A stretch of 5,373 nucleotides of DNA, taken from assembly GCA_900767015.1 (NCBI GenBank), contig CAAFXQ010000147.1, positions 1-5,373 of the forward strand, read 5' to 3'. Positions 1 to 5,373 of this stretch are shown in pieces (the first letter of the stretch is position 1; the number at the start of each line of letters is the position of its first letter). Source of the stretch: Clostridia bacterium. GTDB lineage: Bacteria > Bacillota > Clostridia > Oscillospirales > Acutalibacteraceae. A model generated the notes under the pieces. The model made no database searches. It was not told where the DNA came from and worked only from the letters and a program-made list of their open reading frames with translations. The position numbers were made by a program, and so were the translations under genes.

Positions 1-1012
1 GAACGGGAATCTGCTTCATTTTGGCAACCTTGTTGCGCTCGGTCTGACGGGTCGGTGTAAAGCTTCTTGACCACGTCGGCGTGTATTTGATGAACGCTCT
101 GGCAAAAGGTATCTTGCTTTCATTTGCGTAGCCGATGGCGTGCGGAGTGCCCGAATCGGGAACGCCGCCGACATAGTCGATATTTTCGGCGTTCCCTACC
201 TGCTTGTCGTGCTCCGCCATAATCTGACCGTTGCGGTACCGCATGACCTCAACGTTTACGCCCTCGTAGGTTGAGGTGGGGTAGCCGTAATAGCTCCAGA
301 GAAAAGAGCAGATTCTCATTTTCTTGCCGGGCTTCGCAAGCTGTGTGACGCCGTCGGCGGTGATTTCAACAATTTCGCCGGGGCCAAGTTCCTTTTCGTC
401 CTCATAGCCGAGCTTTTTATACGCAAACGACTCGAACGATATGCAGTAGCCGTCTTCGCTCTTGCCGATTAAAACGGGCAATCTTCCGACCTTATCACGG
501 GCAGCAATCAGCTTTCCGCCGTGGCAGAGAATCAAGATAGAAGCCGTTCCGTCGATTTCTTTTTGCGCAAATTTAATGCCCTCGACGAAATCGCTTTTCT
601 GGTTAATTAAAGCGGCGACAAGCTCAGTCGAGTTGACCGCTCCGCCCGTCATGGCGCCGAAGTGACCGCCGCTGAAAGACAGATACTGCTTGATAAGTGC
701 ATCGGAATTGTTGATGATGCCGATGACGCAGATAGCGTACATGCCGAGATTCGAGCGAATCAGAAGCGGCTGGGGGTCATAGTCGCTGATACAGCCAATA
801 GCGCTTTTGCCCTGCATTTCGTCAAAGGTATGTTCAAACTTCGTCCGGAAAGGGGAATTCTGAATATTATGAATTTCCCTTTGCAGTCCGATTTTCTCGT
901 CATAGGCGGCAATACCTGCACGCCTTGTGCCGAGGTGTGAGTGATAGTCAGTGCCGAAAAAGACGTCCTCGATCGCATCGGTTTTGCTGACTACTCCGAA
1001 AAATCCACCCAT
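1..1012 (-). CDS. purF: PurF-type amidophosphoribosyltransferase, 3'-truncated by window edge, glutaminase residues lost
   Basis: The frame is open from ATG 1012-1010 to the left edge: 337 codons of a family usually about 450-500 residues long. An AGGAGG (1023-1018) five bases before the ATG fixes the start. Canonical PurF makes 5-phosphoribosylamine from PRPP and glutamine, the first step of IMP synthesis. Visible landmarks are the Ntn-hydrolase N terminus MGGFFGV, TDYHSHLGTRRAGIAAY (22-38), VNSTELVAALI (126-136), ARDKVGRLPVLIG (171-183), LGPGEIVEI (209-217), and VPDSGTPHAIGYA (284-296), which opens the phosphoribosyltransferase domain. FIKYTPTW and RQTERNKVAKMK follow. Canonical PurF has Cys directly after Met; here it is Gly2. 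By my alignment the Arg of HVRYS is Ser76, the Asn of HNGNL is Ile97, and the Asp of SDSE is Ser127. So glutamine hydrolysis is unlikely. The PRPP-binding loop lies off-window, so synthase activity cannot be judged. It is the third gene of the operon, 13 bases after purC. Family membership is firm; exact reaction is inferred. Confidence 0.9.
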   Translation of the reverse strand, partial: MGGFFGVVSKTDAIEDVFFGTDYHSHLGTRRAGIAAYDEKIGLQREIHNIQNSPFRTKFEHTFDEMQGKSAIGCISDYDPQPLLIRSNLGMYAICVIGIINNSDALIKQYLSFSGGHFGAMTGGAVNSTELVAALINQKSDFVEGIKFAQKEIDGTASILILCHGGKLIAARDKVGRLPVLIGKSEDGYCISFESFAYKKLGYEDEKELGPGEIVEITADGVTQLAKPGKKMRICSFLWSYYGYPTSTYEGVNVEVMRYRNGQIMAEHDKQVGNAENIDYVGGVPDSGTPHAIGYANESKIPFARAFIKYTPTWSRSFTPTRQTERNKVAKMKQIPV

Positions 1013-1025
1013 GGTAGCCTCCTGA

Positions 1026-1736
1026 TTATTCGCCTAAAACTCTTTTCATCATCTCTTTGTAAGCGTCCTCAACACCGCCGAGGTCTCTTCTGAAGCGATC
1101 CTTGTCGAGCTTTTCGTGTGTCTCGCTGTCCCAAAAGCGGCAGGTATCGGGGGAGATTTCGTCGGCAAGTACAATCGTGCCGTCCGAAAGTCTTCCGAAT
1201 TCAAGCTTGAAGTCAATCAGGTCAACACCGATTTTCTTGAAGTATTCTTTCATGACCTCGTTGACCTTGAAAGCCATGGTCTTTATGGTTTCAATCTCGT
1301 CTTTTGTGGCAAGCTTCAAAGCAATTGCATGATAGGCGTTAATAAGCGGATCGCCGAGGTCGTCGTTTTTATAGGAGAACTCGATTGTCGGCTCGTCAAA
1401 AGCGATGCCCTCTTCTACGCCGTAACGCTTGGCAAAGGAGCCGGCGGAAACGTTGCGGATAATCACCTCAAGGGGAACGATTGAAACCTTTTTGACAACG
1501 GTGTCTCTGTCATTAAGCTCTTCGACAAAATGTGTGGGAACACCGTGCTTTTCGAGCATCTGCATGAGCATATTGCTCATCTTGTTGTTGATAGCACCCT
1601 TGCCCTCAATCTGACCCTTTTTCAGACCGTTGAAAGCGGTTGCATCGTCTTTATAGGAAACGATGACAAGGTTTTCGTCCTCTGTAGCAAAGACCTTTTT
1701 GGCCTTGCCTTCATAAAGCTGGTTGAGTTTTTCCAT
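1026..1736 (-). CDS. purC: Phosphoribosylaminoimidazole-succinocarboxamide synthase (SAICAR synthetase)
   Basis: This complete 236-residue protein matches the usual length of bacterial stand-alone PurC. It is a cytosolic enzyme that joins aspartate to CAIR using ATP to give SAICAR in de novo purine synthesis. The N-terminal LYEGKAKKVF (7-16) is the family's nucleotide-binding opening. PLEVIIRNVSAGSFAKRYG (88-106) and VDLIDFKLEFGR (171-182) correspond to the two family signatures, and LADEISPDTCRFWD (190-203) is the conserved acidic/substrate segment. No key motif is missing. The start is supported by AGGAGG (1750-1745) eight bases upstream of the ATG. The gene begins 21 bases after purE and its stop lies just two bases before the purF Shine-Dalgarno, so the three genes are surely co-transcribed and share the upstream ZTP riboswitch. 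Confidence 0.98.
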   Translation of the reverse strand: MEKLNQLYEGKAKKVFATEDENLVIVSYKDDATAFNGLKKGQIEGKGAINNKMSNMLMQMLEKHGVPTHFVEELNDRDTVVKKVSIVPLEVIIRNVSAGSFAKRYGVEEGIAFDEPTIEFSYKNDDLGDPLINAYHAIALKLATKDEIETIKTMAFKVNEVMKEYFKKIGVDLIDFKLEFGRLSDGTIVLADEISPDTCRFWDSETHEKLDKDRFRRDLGGVEDAYKEMMKRVLGE

Positions 1737-1757
1737 AGTTTTATCCTCCTTGAGAAA

Positions 1758-2252
1758 TTATTGGTTATATTTCGCTTCGATGGCGGCGTTTTTCATAAGG
1801 ACCTTTTCGCTGCCCTCTTTGCGTAAACTGTCAAGCTTTTCGGCGAGTGTGTCGTCGCTTACCGCCAAAATCTCAACAGACAACAAGGCGGCATTGACAG
1901 CTCCGTCAATCGCAACAGTCGCAACGGGAATTCCCGAGGGCATCATTACGGTTGACAAAAGAGCATCAACACCGTCAAGCTTATTCGATTTAATGGGGAT
2001 TCCGATAACCGGAAGCGTTGTGTTTGCGGCAATGGCACCGGCAAGATGAGCCGCCATGCCGGCTGCGGCGATAATCGCACCGAAGCCGTTCTTTCGTGCG
2101 TTCACGGAAAAGTCTCTTGCTTCCTCAGGCGTTCTGTGCGCCGAAAAAACGTGAACCTCGGTCGGAACGCCGAACTGCTTAAGCGTGTCGATTGCCTTTT
2201 CAACAACCGGCAAATCGCTGTCGCTTCCCATGATGATTCCTACTTTTTTCAT
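1758..2252 (-). CDS. purE: N5-carboxyaminoimidazole ribonucleotide mutase (class I PurE)
   Basis: This complete 164-residue protein has the usual PurE length. Class I PurE moves the carboxylate of N5-CAIR to C4, giving CAIR, the substrate of PurC. Visible motifs are GSDSD (9-13), SAHRTPE (37-43), AAAGMAAHLAG (62-72, with His69 as the expected catalytic histidine) and GIPIKSNKLDGVDALLSTV (84-102) followed by MPSGIPVATVAI. SAHRTP and the AAHL loop point to class I rather than the AIR-carboxylating class II. Class I enzymes normally need PurK to make N5-CAIR; no purK is in the window and it may lie elsewhere. The frame stays open upstream to an ATG at 2378, but that start lies inside the riboswitch. 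AGGAGG (2264-2259) six bases before ATG 2252 fixes the real start. It is the first gene of the pur operon. Confidence 0.97.
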   Translation of the reverse strand: MKKVGIIMGSDSDLPVVEKAIDTLKQFGVPTEVHVFSAHRTPEEARDFSVNARKNGFGAIIAAAGMAAHLAGAIAANTTLPVIGIPIKSNKLDGVDALLSTVMMPSGIPVATVAIDGAVNAALLSVEILAVSDDTLAEKLDSLRKEGSEKVLMKNAAIEAKYNQ

Positions 2253-2258
2253 AAGATA

Positions 2259-2264
2259 CCTCCT
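2259..2264 (-). promoter_or_regulatory. Shine-Dalgarno site of purE
   Basis: A full AGGAGG lies six bases before ATG 2252-2250. It decides against the longer reading from ATG 2378, which would translate through the riboswitch and terminator. Confidence 0.92.
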
Positions 2265-2287
2265 ATAAAAATAAACAGAGCAACCCC

Positions 2288-2313
2288 AAAAAAGGGGAAA
2301 CAGACGGTCTCCC
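2288..2313 (-). terminator. Intrinsic terminator of the ZTP riboswitch expression platform
   Basis: In the minus-strand RNA, GGGAGAC (2313-2307) pairs with GTTTCCC (2301-2295). This gives seven base pairs including one G-U, closed by a five-base loop CGTCT, then one C and six U (2293-2288). It sits nine bases after aptamer stem P3 and upstream of purE, where a ligand-controlled terminator is expected. By the known behaviour of the class, ZTP or ZMP binding should favour read-through. I could not identify a strong competing antiterminator; a three-pair UCC (2321-2319) with GGA (2312-2310) stem is the only nearby candidate I see. Confidence 0.85.
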
Positions 2314-2321
2314 TCAAAGGA

Positions 2322-2398
2322 TTGCCCAGACGGTCGGCAAAAAGGTCTTTCATCAGTGCTCCCCTGTGGTTCACCCACTTATCCGTCAGTCACACCTG
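2322..2398 (-). ncRNA. ZTP/ZMP riboswitch (pfl motif RNA)
   Basis: The leader RNA carries the conserved pfl blocks in order: GTGACTGACGG (2393-2383), a P2 hairpin GTGG/CCAC (2378-2375 with 2369-2366), GGGGAGC (2364-2358), and CCGTCTGGGCA (2333-2323) within a P3 hairpin TTGCC/GGCAA (2340-2336 with 2326-2322). The class pseudoknot is preserved: GACGG (2387-2383) can pair perfectly with CCGTC (2333-2329). P1 is weak (CAG 2398-2396 with CTG 2356-2354, plus TG/CA with a bulge). The class is known to sense ZTP/ZMP, the AICAR nucleotides that rise when 10-formyl-THF is limiting, and to turn on purine and one-carbon genes. Its place between the promoter and purE fits exactly. Identification is by remembered consensus, not by a covariance-model search. 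Confidence 0.93.
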
Positions 2399-2417
2399 AC
2401 CTTTTCAATTTAAAAAT

Positions 2418-2447
2418 ATTATACATGATTGACGCTTTTTAAGTCAA
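2418..2447 (-). promoter_or_regulatory. Sigma-A type promoter of the purE operon
   Basis: The -35 box TTGACT (2447-2442) and a perfect -10 box TATAAT (2423-2418) are separated by 18 bases. The likely transcription start is near A2411, which places the riboswitch aptamer about 13 bases into the transcript and gives a leader of about 160 bases before purE. A TTGAC/GTCAA inverted repeat overlaps the -35 box and spacer (2447-2429). Confidence 0.85.
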
Positions 2448-2541
2448 TACACAATAATGCATAACTTTATGTCGAAAGACAGCTTTTTTTTGAACAAGAA
2501 ACCGAAAAATATTTTTGTCCCGAAGCGGTAATCAGTGTCCG
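2448..2541. other. AT-rich intergenic spacer, no gene seen
   Basis: This is the part of the purE-protease gap (2253-2601) that lies between the protease terminator and the purE promoter. It is AT-rich, with runs of T and the palindrome AAAAATATTTTT (2505-2516). I see no convincing coding frame, RNA gene or strong operator in it. Confidence 0.6.
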
Positions 2542-2595
2542 GAAAAACAAATACGGCTATGCCGGAATCTCATCGGGAGAAATCCGGCACAGCCG
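2542..2595 (-). terminator. Rho-independent terminator of the protease gene
   Basis: An inverted repeat of about 18 pairs (2595-2577 with 2571-2554, one G-U and one bulged base) has a five-base loop CCGAT and begins seven bases after the protease stop codon. In the minus direction it is followed by TATTTGTTTTT. The plus-strand side is also T-rich (2599-2615), so it could stop transcription in both directions. It separates the protease unit from the purine operon downstream. Confidence 0.88.
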
Positions 2596-2601
2596 CTGGT
2601 T

Positions 2602-5202
2602 TTATATTTTTATTTTGGCATATGTGTAACCGCTGTAAAGCTTGGTTTTGTTGTATTCGCCGTACGCCCGGATCCGGAACGTATAGGTCTGTCCGGCTTT
2701 CAGCCCGCTGACTGTAAGCTTGGTTGAAGCGGTGGCTTTTACGGCAACATACTTTTTCGTGCTTGTGTCATAGCGGTAGATCTGATAGCCCGAAGCACCG
2801 GCGGATTTCGCCCATGATAAGGTCACCTTTCCGCTTCCGCTTTTTACTGCTTTGAAATTCGTCACAGTTGCCGGGGCGGTTTTGAGCTTCACGGTCGGGA
2901 AAGAGGAGGCTTTCATGACGGTTTTGCCCGAAACGGCCGCCGATCTGACCGCAAAGGTATAAACGGTATTGGCGGCAAGCTTTGTCACGGTATAAGAAGT
3001 CGATGCGGTTTTGTTGATATAGGAATACTTGCCTGTTTTCGTGTTCAGAACATAGACGTAATATTCGTCGGCCCCCGAGGCCTTGCTCCACGAAAGCTTT
3101 ACGGAATTTGAAGTAACGGAAGAAAAGCTGATTTTTGAAACCGGCTCCGGTCTTGAACACAAGGGGAGTGCCGCCGAGTAACCGCTGTTATAGGACAAGG
3201 TTCCGTCGTTTTTCGCTGCGGCAACATAGCAGGTGATTTTCTGACCCGGTGTAAGGGCTTTGAAGATGTAGGAAGTGTCGGCTGTCTTTCCGGCAAGTAT
3301 CTTTTTGCCGCTCTTTTCGTCTAAAGTATATACCTCGTAGGTGTCCGCATCGGCATTTTTGTCCCATGTGATTTTAACCGCTGTCTGCGTGGCTTTCGAA
3401 ACAGTCAGACCGCTGACCTTGTTGAGCGAGACCTTGACTTTCACTTCGGCGAAAACGGAATTGTCAACGGCACTGGTACAGGTGACAGTCGTGATTCCGT
3501 AATTTTTCGCCGTTATTTTCCCGCTTGAATCGACGGAGACGATTTGGGGATCCGCTGACTTCCAGATAAGCTTGTTGACCGCATAGTAAGGGGAAACCGT
3601 GGCATTTAAAACGGAAGTTTTTCCTTTGGCTAAGACGGTGTAGGAAGCCGGCAGAGTGATTCTTTCCGGCTTTTCACTGCGGGTTTTCGTAAAGGCTTTG
3701 ATTCTTAAGTTTTCGCCTTTTCCGATTTCATACAAGTCCTCCCAGGTTTTGCCGTCCTCACTGATGTAGCTTTGACCTTTCAGGCTCTTGGCGTAGCAGT
3801 AAACATAGCCGGTGTTGTCGACATAGCCGACGTCATCGGAAAACACCATAACCTCTTTTCCCTTGCTTTTGTAGGTGATAACAACAGAGAAATATTCTCC
3901 GGCTTTCAGTTCAATCGGTTCAGGAAGATAAACCGTATGATAGCCGGCATACGGCTGATAGGATTTGACGGCGGATTTGTAAACCGGGGTTCCCTTTGTC
4001 GGATTGGAAGAGCCGGCAACGCTTTTGTAAATCTGATAATAGCAGGTGACGTCCGGCTCCGAGGTGTAAAAAGAAACAGCGGTAAGCAGGTCGTCGGACG
4101 AAAGCGTTTTGAAGCGGTTTGCGCCATAAATCAGATCGTCGGTATAGTATCCTCCGAACGAGCTTGTTGTACCGTCGTACTGATAGTTTTTGTCGAAGGC
4201 CGTCGGCTCGGTAAAATCAAGAAAAGCCGCATCGTCGAACAAAAGAGAAGCGTCTTCATAAGAAAGCCACATATAGCCGTCGTTTCCGAACGATGTGCCG
4301 TAGCTGTTTTTGATGAGCCATGCGCCGTTCTTTTTCGGTCTTGCATATAAATTGAAAACAGTGCCGAAATTGCTCCTTGAATAGTTGTCGTCCCACCCGA
4401 CGATTGTAACGGAATGGTTCGGGATTTTTACGATATTCTGATAAAAAGAGCCTTTGCTGTTGTTCATGAACAGCTCGTCATGGTAATAGGAAACCGCACA
4501 CGAACCGTATTGCATGATAAGCTGTTTGACGGTTTTCGGGTCGCTCATCGGAATCCAATATGCATTTTCAAGCAGCATTTTGTTTTTTGAGTAAGCGAGT
4601 GTGTTTGGATATACGGTTTTCGGCTTTGCACTTGCATACGGCGCCGTGCTTTCGTCGGTGATGCCGAACCATTTCGCAAGCGTAAAGGTGGAAAAATAGA
4701 GATTGCCGCCGAGATCAAGATAGTTAATGCCGTTTAATTGGGTCTTGTCTCCGGAAGTAAGCTTCAGCTTGTCCACGGCGTCGCTGACAGAAAAATAGGC
4801 AAGGTGAGCCTCGGAAAAGTCACAGTTGTCTTTGGTATATCTTTTGAATTCCTTGATGACCGAGGTTTCGGCTACGGAAATGGTTGCAAACGCCCAGCAG
4901 GTTCCGTAGTTTCCCTGATCCTTGACGTCCGTCACAAGTCCTTCTTTTACGGAACTGTAGCTCGCAGGGAGAGACGCTTTTCTGAAAATCGTATCGGAAT
5001 CGGAAGATGCCGAAGAAGCTTTCACCCGGAAAGAAGAATCGACATAGCCGTTTTCGGAAGTCTCACCCGAAGAAAACGAACGGTATCGGATACCGCCCGA
5101 TGCCTCGGCGCCGAAAGACAACGCAAAGACGGCGCAGCATACAAATAAAACAGACAGGAATGTCTGAAAAAGCGTTTTGTTTTTTGTGGATTCCCTATAC
5201 AT
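2602..5202 (-). CDS. Secreted papain-family (C1) cysteine protease with lectin-like, Big2 and three fibronectin III domains
   Basis: This complete 866-residue protein is a probable extracellular protease. Residues 1-34 form a Sec signal peptide: basic/polar start, hydrophobic core LFQTFLSVLFVCCAVFALSF, likely cleavage after AEA. The papain domain spans about 77-330 with oxyanion Gln96 and Cys102 in DQGNYGTCWAF, His263 in NHSVTIVGWDD, and Asn299 in WLIKNSYG, so the catalytic set is intact. Residues about 335-508 resemble the lectin-like domain that follows C1 domains in clostridial proteins. A Big2-like Ig fold follows (about 511-592, ending DSSGKITAKNYGITTVTC...). Three FN3 domains have their core Trp at 613, 705 and 797, an exact 92-residue period. 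There is no LPXTG, SLH or dockerin, so it is probably released or loosely held. The segment before the protease domain (about 40 residues) is too short for a classical I29 propeptide. The in-frame ATG at 5208 is only one base after GGAG, so ATG 5202 is preferred. Substrate unknown. Confidence 0.94.
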   Translation of the reverse strand: MYRESTKNKTLFQTFLSVLFVCCAVFALSFGAEASGGIRYRSFSSGETSENGYVDSSFRVKASSASSDSDTIFRKASLPASYSSVKEGLVTDVKDQGNYGTCWAFATISVAETSVIKEFKRYTKDNCDFSEAHLAYFSVSDAVDKLKLTSGDKTQLNGINYLDLGGNLYFSTFTLAKWFGITDESTAPYASAKPKTVYPNTLAYSKNKMLLENAYWIPMSDPKTVKQLIMQYGSCAVSYYHDELFMNNSKGSFYQNIVKIPNHSVTIVGWDDNYSRSNFGTVFNLYARPKKNGAWLIKNSYGTSFGNDGYMWLSYEDASLLFDDAAFLDFTEPTAFDKNYQYDGTTSSFGGYYTDDLIYGANRFKTLSSDDLLTAVSFYTSEPDVTCYYQIYKSVAGSSNPTKGTPVYKSAVKSYQPYAGYHTVYLPEPIELKAGEYFSVVITYKSKGKEVMVFSDDVGYVDNTGYVYCYAKSLKGQSYISEDGKTWEDLYEIGKGENLRIKAFTKTRSEKPERITLPASYTVLAKGKTSVLNATVSPYYAVNKLIWKSADPQIVSVDSSGKITAKNYGITTVTCTSAVDNSVFAEVKVKVSLNKVSGLTVSKATQTAVKITWDKNADADTYEVYTLDEKSGKKILAGKTADTSYIFKALTPGQKITCYVAAAKNDGTLSYNSGYSAALPLCSRPEPVSKISFSSVTSNSVKLSWSKASGADEYYVYVLNTKTGKYSYINKTASTSYTVTKLAANTVYTFAVRSAAVSGKTVMKASSFPTVKLKTAPATVTNFKAVKSGSGKVTLSWAKSAGASGYQIYRYDTSTKKYVAVKATASTKLTVSGLKAGQTYTFRIRAYGEYNKTKLYSGYTYAKIKI

Positions 5203-5209
5203 TTGCATT

Positions 5210-5213
5210 CTCC
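5210..5213 (-). promoter_or_regulatory. Shine-Dalgarno site deciding the protease start
   Basis: GGAG (5213-5210) lies seven bases before ATG 5202-5200 but only one base before the alternative in-frame ATG 5208-5206. Normal spacing therefore favours the start two codons further in (MYREST rather than MQMYREST). Confidence 0.75.
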
Positions 5214-5239
5214 GATCGATAGAATATATTTACAAGCTA

Positions 5240-5268
5240 ATTATATATTTTTACACTCTGAAAAGCAA
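5240..5268 (-). promoter_or_regulatory. Probable promoter of the protease gene
   Basis: A perfect -10 TATAAT (5245-5240) lies 17 bases after a weak -35 TTGCTT (5268-5263). Transcription would start near 5233, giving a leader of about 30 bases. The weak -35 suggests modest expression or help from an activator, which I cannot identify. Confidence 0.65.
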
Positions 5269-5373
5269 CAGGTTTTCAAAAAAAATAGGCAATCTCTAAA
5301 AACTCAAGGCGTTCGGCATAATGCACAAATGATGTCGGATTTTAGGCAAAAAACCGCAGGAATACTCTGTGTA
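5269..5373. other. Upstream intergenic spacer, no gene seen
   Basis: No convincing reading frame enters from the right edge. In the minus direction CCTGCGG followed by six T (5360-5348) could be the 3' arm and U-tract of a terminator belonging to a gene off-window, but the matching 5' arm is not visible. Confidence 0.4.

Noticed and set aside
662..940. Plus-strand frame of 92 codons within the left region.
   Set aside because: It is antisense to the purF-type coding sequence, which has clear family motifs.
2284..2297. CCCC-TTTTTT-GGGG mini hairpin as an antiterminator.
   Set aside because: It shares the terminator 3' arm, but its second arm is transcribed only after the U-tract, too late to prevent termination.
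2253..2378. In-frame upstream extension of purE from ATG 2378 (42 extra residues).
   Set aside because: It would translate through the riboswitch and terminator, has no homologous PurE sequence, and the strong AGGAGG sits before ATG 2252.
2498..2511. Possible PurR-like box (AAACCGAAAAAT) upstream of purE.
   Set aside because: It differs from the remembered PurBox consensus at the key position, has no paired second box, and lies well upstream of the promoter. Not enough to call.
3772..4350. Long plus-strand frame (192 codons) opposite the protease gene.
   Set aside because: It lies wholly antisense to conserved C1 protease coding sequence and its translation resembles no family; a shadow frame.
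5120..5202. Possible lipoprotein signal in the protease N terminus (cysteines within LFVCCA).
   Set aside because: The residue before the first Cys is Val, not Gly/Ala/Ser, and the cysteines sit inside the hydrophobic core. A standard AEA signal peptidase I site follows.
1..5373. CRISPR array, tRNA, IS element or phage-type defence system.
   Set aside because: No spaced direct repeats, tRNA-like cloverleaf, transposase or defence-type domain was seen. Beyond the PurF variant and riboswitch details, the region looks like ordinary chromosome.

Overview
The window reads as chromosomal DNA from an anaerobic Firmicute of class Clostridia, probably near Ruminococcaceae/Oscillospiraceae. The grounds are strong AGGAGG ribosome sites, sigma-A style promoters, a purE-purC-purF gene order, a ZTP (pfl) riboswitch, and a secreted papain-like protease carrying Big2 and fibronectin III modules. 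The taxon is an inference from gene content, because no rRNA or marker gene is present. All genes lie on the minus strand, so transcription runs from high to low coordinates.

Layout, in order of transcription. 5373-5269: short upstream spacer with no gene. 5268-5240: promoter. 5202-2602: a complete 866-residue exported cysteine protease. 2595-2542: strong hairpin terminator closing that gene. 2447-2418: promoter of the purine operon. 2398-2322: ZTP riboswitch aptamer. 2313-2288: intrinsic terminator of the riboswitch expression platform. 2252-1758: purE. 1736-1026: purC. 1012-1: the first 337 codons of a purF-type gene, which runs off the left edge.

The purine genes form one tight operon (gaps of 21 and 13 bases). 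They cover the first step of de novo IMP synthesis (PurF) and the carboxylation and succinocarboxamide steps (PurE, PurC). The riboswitch senses ZTP/ZMP, an intermediate that accumulates when 10-formyl-tetrahydrofolate is short, and should raise operon expression. The protease is a separate transcription unit with no evident functional link.

The most striking observation is that the PurF-type protein has a recognisable amidophosphoribosyltransferase architecture, but its glutaminase half has lost the N-terminal nucleophile cysteine (MGGFFG in place of MCGxxG). It has also lost the other residues used by the canonical enzyme to hold glutamine. It therefore looks like a glutaminase-dead, ammonia-dependent or partner-dependent PurF variant. 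A second point is that the riboswitch terminator repeats exactly the nine-base loop of aptamer stem P3.
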